From: Climacteris rufus
Lineage: Eukaryota > Chordata > Aves > Passeriformes > Climacteridae
Assembly: GCA_013398175.1 (NCBI GenBank)
Contig: VZRZ01008256.1
Coordinates: forward strand, 124,001-188,000
Length of the DNA: 64,000 nt
Reading direction: 5' to 3'
In this document: piece by piece, positions 12,601 to 23,400 of the stretch
Layout: every line of letters starts with the position of its first letter
Position numbering within the stretch: the first letter of the stretch is position 1
Translations under genes and position numbers: made by a program
The notes under the pieces: model-generated
Told to the model about the DNA's origin: nothing
Seen by the model: the letters and a program-made list of their open reading frames with translations, nothing else
Databases searched by the model: none

Positions 12601-14457
12601 TTGAATAATATTTGATTGTCATCAATTGTATTAGAGCTTGAAATACATTAAATCAATGCTAGTTCCTACTGTTCTTTCATTGCTTCAGATTCCTTGCAAA
12701 CTCAGAAAAAAGGTCTCTCAAATGTTAATTTTTTTTTTGTGAGAATAATATATGAAATTTTGTGAAGCAAACACGAGCTTCCTTCTTCTCTCTCAGATAA
12801 CTCTTCACACATTTCAGACATTATGTCACCTGATTTGTGAAGAAATGCATTAAAACATCCAGTACAATTTTTGATGCCAGAATTTCATGTCCCACAATTG
12901 TTTTCATCTACTCAATTAATCCCATGACTGAATAATTTTATTATTTTCTCGTTGTTGTTAAAAAAAAAAAGTTGCAAGAAACAAGAAATACACAAAGAAA
13001 ATTTGCACATCTTGTTTACACAGAATTCTAAATGCATCCTTATTTAGACATATCTGGAAGAAGTCAGGAAGAAAACAAAAGTAATAACTGGCAAATTTTA
13101 TAGAGCTTAGTTAGACAAATGACACCAAGAGATGAGGTCTACATACAAATCAACGTATATGGATTACAAGAAATACATATGGTATCTAAATTGTATAAAC
13201 CGGTTACATGTTACTAATATCCTAACAGTAAGTCACAACATAGTCAAATAGAGGCCTACAACAATACCTGCTGTATCTTAGTTTTGAGATATGGCAAGGA
13301 AGGTGGTTTGGGAATTTATTTGGGAAAAAATCCTCAATATCTACAGAAACATTACAAAGTGTTTAAGTCCAATGACAAACTTCAGTGTGGTTGTGAGAAT
13401 GAAAATATCTAAAAGTGAAGGAAAAAACATTCCCTTTTGGATTCATAATGTTTCCTTAAATTAAAATCATTATGAAAGTGCTCTCATACAGTATTTTCTC
13501 CTGCAATGTCTTGTGGCACTGTTTCAAATCTTACCAATCTCTAAAAGCATAAATAAACAGAGTAAAAGCCAGAGACTGTAGAACAGTAGTAGTTTTAAAG
13601 AAAACTCTAGTCTTTCCTACTATTTATGTAAGTACTAAAAATATATCTTTCATTTTGAACCACATTTTTGATTAACAAATAATCTTGGTGTTTTTGATTA
13701 CTAACAAATTTAGATTTTTTTATTCTTGTCTTTTGCCAAATCTATTAGAAGAAACTTTCCCTTTTCACAGAACTCCATAAATTTCCTTTACAGATAAGAA
13801 CACCAAATAATATTTTATTTCCTGTGGTACAACTGCATTTTCTCATAGATCTCCATTATTTTGTTGCTAAAATTATCTCCAGGGGAGCATCTCACATAAA
13901 AACCCTGTATATTACACATATACATTTACAAATAGGCAAACTGAAGTGCACGAGTAAACATGCATGAATCAAGGTCAGCACAAAACTATAATTCTAGAGA
14001 AACTATTTGAAAACAATTATAATGCAGTATGTAAAACAGAAAGAAACCTGTAATAAAAAGACATTTAAATATCCAGAGGACAACACATTCTGCCCATTTA
14101 TTACCAAAGGAAAAGTTTTAACAGATTTGCCGTGACAATAGAATAGGGAGGTAGGATGGTTTAATTTATATACTATAGTATTACATAAATTCCACTTTCA
14201 GAGTTGGGCATGAGAGAGAAGCCAGTATTTAAATTCTACAGTAAGCTATAAATGGTACCCTTCGAATACAAAAAAGCCAAAGCCCTTTTTATTACATATG
14301 GGGAGGAAATTTGTAATTTAAAAGAAAATACATCATACTTTTCTTTACAGTGCTGATCAAATGAATCCATAAATCATAAGTTTGACACATGCCAGGCACC
14401 TGCCAGGGCAAGAGTTGGCACAAGTGGTGACAAATAAAAGAATGCATGGGCAGGCGT
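9641..14457 (-). other. GALNTL6-like upstream intron, near part
   Basis: AT-rich intronic sequence. The whole stretch from 9641 to the window's right end is inferred to be one intron, or several if a small exon was missed. This part shows only homopolymer runs (for example 12961) and A/C-rich tracts (10290, 11280). I saw no recognisable gene or young repeat. Confidence 0.6.
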
Positions 14458-14531
14458 TTTACAGGCTGTCAGTGCTCTGACAAGTGATGATAAAGGCAAG
14501 CATTATGTCTCTTCAAGTGACAGCCTGTAAA
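14458..14531. repeat. Perfect 14 bp inverted repeat with 46 bp spacer
   Basis: TTTACAGGCTGTCA at 14458-14471 is the exact reverse complement of TGACAGCCTGTAAA at 14518-14531. The arms contain TGACAG/CTGTCA, the core bound by MEIS/TGIF-class TALE homeodomain factors. The neighbourhood is locally less AT-rich than the flanks and carries no recognised transposon. It could form a stem-loop in RNA or single-stranded DNA, be a conserved enhancer, or be the remnant of a small DNA transposon. The sequence match is certain; the function is inference. Confidence 0.7.
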
Positions 14532-15296
14532 CAAATTCTCCATTGTAATTGTTCTGTATGGGCCTCCTCTGTCTTCATTTAAAGTCTGGATAAGCTTTTC
14601 TAAAATAATAGCAGAGACACAATTGTCTGGTCACAGTAATTAAAGATCTACTCAAGCAGAGTACCCATTTACTTAATTTGGTGCCCATAAATAAATTGGA
14701 AATCAAGGTTCTGTCTTTGTGAGGAAAAAAATCAGGTAGTAGTAAAATGCAGAACTGCAATTCTTCTCTCTTGTTGGGATGCATACAGAGAGTATTTCAT
14801 TTTCACATTAGTATCACATGGCAACATGGGCCATGTAACAAGAAATGTTCCTCCAAGGTTATTGAGAAGGCATTAAGGGAGACTTAAAAGATTATGTGAA
14901 AGCTAGATCTGGTCTTCAGGATGTGCTTGACTGCAGCATGGACCATGAAAAAGGAAGGAAAATAGAAATAGAAAATAAAGCATTTTGTTAAGCCCCACTT
15001 CTGGCCAGCCAGGCAAGTCCACTCCAAATCTCTGCCTGTAACAGAGCCTTCTCCACAACTGTACCACCTCAAATTTCTGCCCAAAAGTACTAATAATTTT
15101 TGTTTAGGATCATTGACCTGCAAATTATGAAATAATTAAGAGCAGCAAAAGAGTCTGCTAAGTGTCTGGATGAACAATCTGAATTAAATCTGCTTATTTC
15201 TAACCTGAATTGACTGAGAGGTATGCAATTCCATGCTCTGCCATTCCCAATACAAAACATACAAAAATAGTTCAAGAAAAACTTACTGTAGTAGAA

Positions 15297-15327
15297 AAGG
15301 TATGCTGGCCTCTCCTGTTATTTCAGC
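15297..15327 (+). repeat. 31 bp direct repeat, left copy, ending at a single N
   Basis: The 31 bases starting AAGGTATGCTGGCC recur exactly at 15742-15772. The left copy ends directly at the only isolated ambiguous base of the window (15328); LTR sequence follows. This is far longer than an LTR target duplication. It looks like the flank of an empty allele joined to the LTR allele during assembly. Confidence 0.8.
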
Positions 15328-15328
15328 N

Positions 15329-15739
15329 TTGAAGATGTATCAGTTCCGATGCTGCAGGAACCTCCTCCTCCATTGCTTCTCTTCTTTGGCAGACTGGCAT
15401 CATTTGCTGGCTTTCATATCTGATGTTTCACTTGTTTTCCCTAGTTATTTGCTGTACTCCTTCTCCCCTGCCTAATCTACTAACTACATGACTACAGGGT
15501 TACATGGCACGCGCGTGCGTACTACAGAGATTGCTTCTTAAATGTACTGTCGCAGAGGCGTTTCTGTCCTTCCTAATTGGCCCAACTGTGGAAAACAGCA
15601 CATCAATCTTCCAGGAGCCATCAGTGATAGGCCCTGACCGGACAGCTGTGGGAGCTTCTGGAAGCTCCTTACAGGAGCCATCTTTTGGCCCTTACCACAC
15701 CCAAAAAGCTAGACCCCCCAAACTTCTTAAACCACGACA
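15329..15739 (+). mobile_element. Endogenous-retrovirus LTR fragment, 3' part
   Basis: The right end, AAACCACGACA, has the CA terminus of a retroviral LTR and would pair with a TGTCGTGGTTT-type left end. That left end is not present, so the left part is missing next to the N at 15328. The last about 190 bases align by eye with the 3' part of the LTR at 19284-20425: a shared CAGAGGC, then CTAATTGG, then a CAGCA/CACATC stretch, then clipped C-rich blocks. They therefore belong to one family, diverged from each other. No retroviral genes are attached. Confidence 0.65.
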
Positions 15740-15741
15740 TT

Positions 15742-15772
15742 AAGGTATGCTGGCCTCTCCTGTTATTTCAGC
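15742..15772 (+). repeat. 31 bp direct repeat, right copy
   Basis: Exact second copy of 15297-15327, directly after the LTR end at 15739 plus TT. Beyond it the sequence continues into unrelated flank (CACAGGCATATGGG). This continuation is what would be expected to follow the left copy on a chromosome lacking the LTR. Confidence 0.8.
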
Positions 15773-15786
15773 ACAGGCATATGGGA

Positions 15787-15827
15787 GTAAAGTGGCCAAG
15801 TAAAGTGGCCAAAAGTAAAGTGGCCAA
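15787..15827 (+). repeat. Short tandem repeat, 13-15 bp unit, three copies
   Basis: Three copies of GTAAAGTGGCCAA (starting at 15787, 15800 and 15815), the second followed by two extra A. A simple minisatellite in the flank of the LTR. Confidence 0.9.
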
Positions 15828-16199
15828 ACCCTTAGCCATCTATATTTTTAGGTCAGTCAATAAAAAAGTGACTATTTCTGTTGGTGAAAATTAAAGCAGT
15901 CAAATGGCTATTTTGCCATGTAGCAGCCAGGAGGCCAGCATCTTTGAGGCCAGCTCAAGAAGATTTTTCTCTATCTTTTTTACTTTCTGGCCAGTGGCAA
16001 AGGACTTTATGTACAGACACACCTGCAAGTACATTTATGCACCATCCATGGCTCTCATAGTAAGAAGAACTTCCGTCACATTTTTACGTCCCTTTCTGCA
16101 AGATGGGATTATCTTCCCAGGTAAAATTAGCAAGGACATCCTCCTTTCATTTCCTGAAGCCTTGAGCATACCTTTTTCCTGGAACACCTCAGCTTAATC

Positions 16200-16826
16200 T
16201 TTTGATGACTGACTAAAGACACTGAACCCGGAGCTCTCAAGGTAATGACAGCGTCTTTTATGCAAAGTGAAATCCCTGCCGGGATGAGTTGCAATGGTTT
16301 TACAACTCTCCCAAAGGACAGAGTTCTAGCTACTGCAGATAACCTGTCTCTGCTGGATCCTCTAGGACGAGAGTTTCACCAGGCGTGGTGTTCTAGCGCC
16401 GATGAGAATGAAAGGCTACACAGAGGGCTCTTCTCTGGGATAACAGCCTATTTATTATGAATCCAGTGTTGCATTGTGAGGGTCCAGGAAGGGAGTCCAG
16501 AGACATCCAGGTGGCTGGAATAACCCAGAAGAAAGAGACCGAGGAAGCCCTGCAGGGCTCTTTTAGAGAGAGGTGGGACCAGGAAACACCCAATGGAAAA
16601 CGCCATAGTTCAAATTGACCAGTGGAGAGGAGAGCTTCCCAGGGCATAGCCATATATGGGACCTAAGGTATGGATACAGGTAACACAAGAGAAATACGGG
16701 ATTTTACTACAGCTCAGGTAGAGGGTTCAGATATTGGAGGAAGAAGGTTGAGGGCATTGCCTTTGGCTTTCTTCCCACCAATCCTGAAGCTCAAAAGCAG
16801 CAGCTTCTGCCAAGTACGCTGCTACA
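16200..16826 (-). mobile_element. Probable solo LTR, minus orientation
   Basis: A locally GC- and CpG-richer block than its flanks. On the minus strand it would start TGTAGCAGCGTAC (complement of 16814-16826), contain a CCAAT-like box seen as ATTGG, and carry an AATAAA signal (complement of TTTATT near 16450). Its 16826 end (TACGCTGCTACA) resembles the end of the LTR near 40279 (TACGCCTCCACACTACA), so the two may be related. No attached viral genes. The left boundary is approximate and no target duplication was resolved. Confidence 0.5.
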
Positions 16827-17159
16827 AATGACTTAAGTGTGACAGAAAATATGTAAAGGAAACTGCATGGCCTATGGTTATTGAATTATTTGGTTTTTGC
16901 TGCAATTGACAAAATAGGCCTCTCCAGTGTTTTGTCTTTCTTTTTACTTTCACTGCCTGTATTTTGGCTACCATAAAAGCAAATCAGTCTGAATAGAGAA
17001 TACAAGAGGAGCCTATGAACTGGGTAAATCATATTTCTTTCTTCCAGTTTTCCTTTAAGTTTCTTATTTGCAGAAAGTTGGTTAAAAGTACTAGTTAAAC
17101 ACAGAAAGGTTGCACAGTCTGTACCAGGTCAGCTGCCGCTTTTTATAGTCAAGTCAAAG

Positions 17160-17940
17160 ACCACAAGAAGAACAATCTCCCTGGTTACAACTCTGGGTAA
17201 ACTAATCCACTGCTGCATGACCCTTCTTGTGAATAAGTATTTTCTAAAGTTCAAACTGAATCTTCCAAGCTACATCACAGGGTTGCTGCCGCTTATTATA
17301 CCATCTGCCACTATCAGAAGGAATTTAGTTGTCATCTGTGCAATTCCCATTGAACTTATTGTGGGCAGCTGTTAGAACACCATTTAGCTGCTGCTTTGCC
17401 AGACTAAATGAGTCCAGGTTTGTCAGCCTCTTCTCAAAGGTCACATACTTTTGGCCCATGACAGTCCTGCTAGTCCTCAGCTAAGCTGACTCCAGCTGTA
17501 GTCCTTCTTCAATTGCAGAGTCCAAAATTGGATGTAGAATTACAGCTCTGTGCAGAATCAACATTATAAAAAGCATAATTTACTTTTATCTGCTTACTCT
17601 CATCTTAGCATTGCCCAATCCAGTTTGCCTTCCTGGTGATTAAAGGCCACCACTTTCTCTTATTCCCTTGGTATCCTCTATGACCTTGGCAGGTTCTTTA
17701 CAGCACACCAGCTAGCTAGTTTGCATCTTTACTGGTACATGGGGTTATTCACTAAGGTGCAGAATCTATCACTCCCTGTTGAACTTCATGAGATTTACTT
17801 TGCCCCATCCTACAGCTTCCTATATTATTTGATGTGTCAACCACTTTTCCATTTTAGTATCATCCACATATTTGCTGAGGGCACACTGTCTCATCATGCA
17901 AGTTATCAGTGACTAACACTGATCCCAGGATTTACCTAAG
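17160..17940 (-). mobile_element. Ancient CR1/L3-type LINE remnant, minus orientation
   Basis: Read in reverse, this stretch keeps the outline of a CR1 3' half. It has a GTCAGCCTCTTCTCA-like segment (complement of the CTGGAGAAGAGGCTGAG region), a TCCAGCTG-rich middle and a CACTGATCCCAGGATTTACC-like segment. All are heavily mutated. Much older than the copies at 6.9, 36 and 57 kb. Boundaries are approximate. Confidence 0.6.
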
Positions 17941-18332
17941 ATATTCTGCCTATTAGTCCTGACTAAGTAAACCCGGAGGAAGGATGGGGAAGTTTTCTGC
18001 CAAACAGACTTCAACATCTGATCCATAGCCATTCCTGACAACAGCAAGTTTCAGAAGCAGACAGGTAGTGTGGAAACTATTTGATATGGTAAGTCTAACA
18101 CAGACTTAAAAATAAGACCAAAATTTATAGCTACTTAATAGCAATTGGCTAAGAGCAATCTCATTTTAGCACTAGAAAACCCATTCTTTCCAAACAGTTT
18201 TGCACACCTAAACTAAGACCACTTGAGATCACTATGCAGTTACTGCTGATCTGAAAATAGCACTTTTTAGGGAGACATTTGTGCCAATCACTTGGAAACT
18301 TGTTTTGGCTGTGATGTCTGGGTTAACTAGCT

Positions 18333-18424
18333 TGAGTCAAGCTAAAATAGAATCTCTTTTTTCTGGTATTAATAATGAGTCAAGCTAAAATGCAGTCTCT
18401 TTTTCGTATGTTAATAATGACTCA
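18333..18424 (+). promoter_or_regulatory. 43 bp tandem duplication with three AP-1-like sites
   Basis: Two tandem copies of a 42-43 bp unit (18334-18376 and 18377-18418) differ at only a few positions. TGAGTCA occurs at 18333-18339 and 18376-18382, and TGACTCA at 18418-18424. The unit therefore repeats a consensus AP-1/TRE (FOS-JUN, also MAF/NFE2-type) site at spacings of 43 and 42 bp. Sequence and spacing are directly seen. Regulatory activity is inference: the array may be just a chance result of a tandem duplication inside an intron. Confidence 0.55.
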
Positions 18425-19283
18425 AAGTGCTTGCATGATATACTGCAAGGCTATAGAGAGTATCTTGAACATGTAATAGTTCTGTTGATTGCTTGCACAT
18501 CAAAGACTATAAACTCCCAAATAGCACCCTCATTTTGATCTTGCATTTCAACTACAGCCTGTTAAAGTCAAAAAAATCCCCAAACTCGATAGTAAATACA
18601 TGTTCTTTTGCCACAACCTGAAAAGGTCAGCATTACTAAGAGCAGGAGGCTGAACAGAGCAGATGAATACAGCTTGATTTCATTCAGGACAGACTTAAGG
18701 TAAACTTCTGTGAACAAATCTGTTTTGTTGTGGATGGGCTTTCATATAGTCATGAAAGGAGTAACTGGGACTGCAGACTCCATGAGGCAAGATGGATTTG
18801 CTGAGACTTCTCTAACAAAAATACAATCAACAGAGACATGCAGAGATCCTGGTACTTGTTTGTTCTACTTCCCTGAGCCCAGGTAATTGTGACTTACCAC
18901 AGTCATTCTGTCACTAGAAGAGAAGTGCCTGGGATCTCTTCTCCAACAAGATGAGTGTTCAGGTAATTGAATACACACACAAGGTTACTTAGATATTAGG
19001 TGTGGTGACTGTTTACACAATGTCACTGAAGCATCATTAAACTCTTGAAGTACTTTTCCATTCTACATTTTTGAACAGGGAAAGGAGTGAAACACTTAAT
19101 TTTTAGGTTGCAATAATGCAACCTAGTAAGTTGAACCACCTCGTAAGCAGCTAGGGCTGGCTTGATAGTTTGCTGGCAGTGCTGACACAGCTCTAAGTTT
19201 TCCTTTCTTATAAGGAAACTGTGAAAGATTTTTTTTATGGATTTATTTCAACTGCCAATTTTATGAGGTAGTTCTTGATACTC

Positions 19284-20425
19284 TGTTGTGGTTTGAGCCT
19301 GGACAGATGCCAGGCACCCACAAATGGCCACTCACCAACCCTCCCCCTGCTCTGCAGCTGGACAAAGGGGAGAAAATTTAATGAAGAGTTCATGGAGTTG
19401 GGACAAGGACCGGGAGAAGACACCCACTAATTACCACCAAGGGCAAAACAGGCTCAACTTGAAGATATTAAGTGGATTTATTGCTAACAAAATCAGAGAA
19501 GGATAATGAGAAGTAAAAGAAGCCCTTAAAACACCTTTTTCCTCCCAGCCCCTCCCTCCTTCCCACCAATGGCACAGGGAGACAGGGGTGGGGGTTTTGG
19601 TCAGTTCATCATCTGGGATTTTTCTTCTGCTACTTGGGGAGAGGAGTCAGTTCCCTGCAAGCACTGTGGGGTCCCCCTCCCATGGGAGACAGTTCTCCAC
19701 GAACTTCCCAGCATGGGTCCAGTGTCAGAAGCAGCAGTCCTCCCAATACTGCTGCAACGTGAATCCCTCCCACCAGCAAACTGTCCTCCCAGTACTGCTG
19801 CTGTGGGTCACTCTGCCAAGGGGTGTAGTCCTTCCAAGGATGGGCTGGTCTGACTCGGGAGCAAGGCCTTTTTATCCATGTCAACCCCCACCGGACCTGG
19901 TAGCAAGGCCTCTTTATTCACAACAACTCCCACCTGACCACAACCCTTCTGGGCATCCCCCCTGTTCCAGCATGGGCACCTCCCCATGGGCTGTAGGTGG
20001 ATCTCTCTGCATCCTCATGGACCTCCATGGGCTGCAGAGGCACAGCTGCTTCCGCATGTTCCTGACCACAGGCAGGGATGTCTCAGCACCAGTGCCTGGA
20101 GCACCTCCTCCCAATTCTTCTTCTTCACTGACCTTGGTGTCTCCACTGTTGTTTTCTCTCATACGTTCTCACCTCCTCCTCTTCTCTGGCTGGAATTAAA
20201 ACTGCGCCACAAACCTTGTTTTGATTTCTTATTAAATCTGTTATCACAGAGGCATTACCTCCATCTCTAATTGGCGCAGCCATGGCCAGCAACACATCCC
20301 TCTTCTGAGCCATCACGGATTGGCTCTGCTGGATGTGGTGGAAGTTTCCAGCAGCTTCTCACAGAAGCATCTTTGTGCCCCGCCCCCCATCACTACCAAA
20401 AACCAGGCCCTGCAAAACCAATACA
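19284..20425 (+). mobile_element. Solo LTR of an avian endogenous retrovirus
   Basis: An 1,142 bp block much richer in GC than its surroundings. It starts TGTTGTGGTTT and ends AAACCAATACA, imperfect inverted termini agreeing at 9 of 11 positions, with TG...CA ends. It is flanked by TACTC (19279-19283) and TACCC (20426-20430), a five-base target duplication with one mismatch, as in ERVL-type elements. CCTTTTTATCC and CCTCTTTATTC are possible TATA-like sites, and ATTAAA motifs near 20195-20235 are possible processing signals. No gag, pol or env sequence is attached, so it is a solo LTR left by recombination. Long open frames inside it are not genes. Confidence 0.78.
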
Positions 20426-20430
20426 TACCC

Positions 20431-23400
20431 TCAATGGTGTTGTAGTATGTCTTTTTTAGCGCACACCTTCATGTGCTTGCATCAGTCTAGCTCAGAGAAA
20501 GGGATCTTCAGCTGGGAGAAAGGTGGGACTACATTTTACCCATAGACTAAATGATCTAATCATTATTAGAAAGCCTCCAAAGTAAGAAAATTATCAAAAA
20601 TGTTATTTTCATATCACAGTTAAACTCTTTCAGGTATTAATCAATGATTAATGTATTTTATACATTAAAAAGGAGGCAGAAATAACTTAAGCACTTACTC
20701 TTTATCAATTGATCATGTATGGTTAATGCACAAAATGAAACCAAATAAAAAACCCCAGACCTTGGTATCCACCTCTGTTTTTTAGCCTGTCTTTTAAAGC
20801 CATGACAATTAAATGTATCTCCCCAAAATAAACAAATCTTTTAAACTGAAATATTTAAAGACAACCACTTTTTCTTTGAATTTTCTTTGTATCTAATTTT
20901 AAAGCAATTATCTTCTACATATTCAGGCTGTTCACATTCTTTCAATGTCTGTAATCAGAAAAGGGTTTTGGAACTGCCTAAAAATCCTATGGCCTGCTTC
21001 TTTCTATATGTGCTTGTACCCATTTTGGGGGACCTATAATTGTCCCCCAATAATAGCTTTGAAAAAAAGTGAGGAAATATGTTATTTTTATAGCTCTGTT
21101 CCACTCATTGTATCCAAATAGTTTGCCATCTATAATACATGGTTCACCAGAGGAAGGACACATTATAAAATTCAACCATGTTATGCTGGATAAGGAAGTT
21201 GGTTAAGAATATACAGCAAAGCAGTCTTAAATGGAAAGTAAGAATTCATTAACAGGAAATTACTTTTGCTTCAAGGTAAATATAATAATTGCCTGATTTG
21301 GAATGTGATCAAGAAACAGAACCAATTAATGACCCAGCAGATTCAATAGAAGAGAGCTCTTAGCACAAGAACAGGAAAAAAAAGCCATGTTCCTCTCTGC
21401 TTGTCCTCCTGCAACCTGTATGGGTTTAGAGCAATGGAAATACAGTGCCAGGCCTCAAGGGTGAAAAGAAACCACATGACTCACTTTGAATGGCACTTTG
21501 CAGAACATTTTGCTCCCTGGAATAGCTCTACCACAACAGCAGCATAGCTGATGGAATAGAGTTAAACCAAATTGGGAAGAATTTCTACTCTATATAATTT
21601 TGGTAGCCATGAACCTCACATGACCCACGAAGGTGTACTCAGGGACACACTGCCTTCTCAGGTGATGAGAAGGAAGGCACATGAGGTCGCAATAGCTTTT
21701 TTAATAGACGCATTTTTTTACAATAGAAACTTTACTGTGGATGCACACACTTGTTTTGGCACTTTCTTATACCCCTAATTCAATGAATGGAATTGTGGCT
21801 ACAGCTTGAACAAGAATCTGGACAACTGGATTAGCTATCAGGATAACTATTATAAGTACATGAGAAGATAATGAAAAATGTACAGCTGCCTTTATAAACC
21901 ATTCTCTGAACAAAATTACTTAGCACAGATGTGTCAAAAGAGTGACCTTGCTGCATTAAAATTTGATTATTTTTAACAGGTCTGTTTACTACACAGCTAT
22001 TCATACAGTAACTTGCCCCCAAGGAAAGTATATTGTGAGGTTTCTTCCAGTTTGCAAGGCCAATTAGAAGGTTATTTTGACGTGAATCCAAGAAAAAGAA
22101 ACTTTCCTTGAGATCAATACATTACTCACAAATGCTATTCTCTTTCTTTCAGAGTCACAATTTTGTGTCCTGACAATATTGATTCTTAAAAATTGTAAAT
22201 GATGACCTGCCAAGCAACACTTTCTTTTTTGCAAAATATTTTTAACACTGCAAACAGCTTTGAAGATTTTGAGACTTGTCTTTAGACTGACATTCTCTCT
22301 GTTTTGCCTGAAACTATCTTTGATATACTTTTAGTTCTTCCTCCAAAATACATCACTTTTGCAATAGGTGCTGTCTTCAGAGAACAGTTTTCTCTCATTT
22401 TGCTCTTTTTAACCTCTCAAATGCCAAGGACCGATTGCATTGGAGAACTGGTAAAACATCACTGTCAGGATGGCAATGACCTTTTATTTGCAGAGGACCA
22501 TAACACTAGTCCTTGTGAAGAGTGGAAATAGAAGTCACAGAACTCATGTAATTACTTTTTAAGCAGCATCAGATTCTGGTACAGCTCCCTACACTGAACA
22601 CTTATTTCCCAGGGTAATTCTGCTGACATTCTAATTTTTTGCAAACCTTAGGCTTGACTAACCTAAAGGTATTGGAATATGGCTGTTAACTAACAGAAAT
22701 TTGAATAACCTTCTGACTAACTGAAAGTGCTGTACTTCTGTAGTTCTATCCATTCTATGTGCTAATCATCCCAGGCTAATGTTCAGGTCCTAAATAGAGC
22801 CTGAAGTTAGCTCTTTTCCTCAAGATTTCAGTATTTTTCCCAGTGCACAAGCCTTTTTTGATGTAAATAAGAAAAGTCCTTGAAATATGCTTTGAAAATC
22901 AGATTTCCAAATACAAAAGAGACCATGGGCAGTAGTACCTTAGTCTCTTTGAAATTTGATATTATATCAAGAAATTGATCTTGTATTCCACCTTTTGTAT
23001 CAGTATTTTTCTTTTTAAAAATGCCCTCTCTGACACAGGAACTGATGTTCTGAGGTACCAAGTCTTTCCAATGGAGTAATGAATTTAATTATGCTCTCCA
23101 CAGTGCAACAGGATTAAAACATGTAGATACTCAATGAAGTTTCTATAACTTACTGAAAGAGGTCTTAAATTCCTAGCAGTAAAAATGCTATAAATATGGA
23201 CCCATAAACTTCTAATTATCCTTCGTATCTCCTGAATTTTATTTCCTCTAACAAAGCACTTGGCAATACTAGACTATTTACAGCTGGAATGCAGGCCTTC
23301 ATAAGCTTCAAGAACACTCACTGTTGAAGCAAGTATTCAGTTCCTTCTCTCAATTGCTGCATTTCATCATACATTTTCGTTTCTTAGTTGTTATTTCAAG

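Noticed and set aside
19588..20199. 203-codon plus-strand frame plus several overlapping frames
   Set aside because: Lies wholly inside the solo LTR; Pro/Ser-rich translation of GC-rich LTR DNA with frames open on both strands, no retroviral domain.
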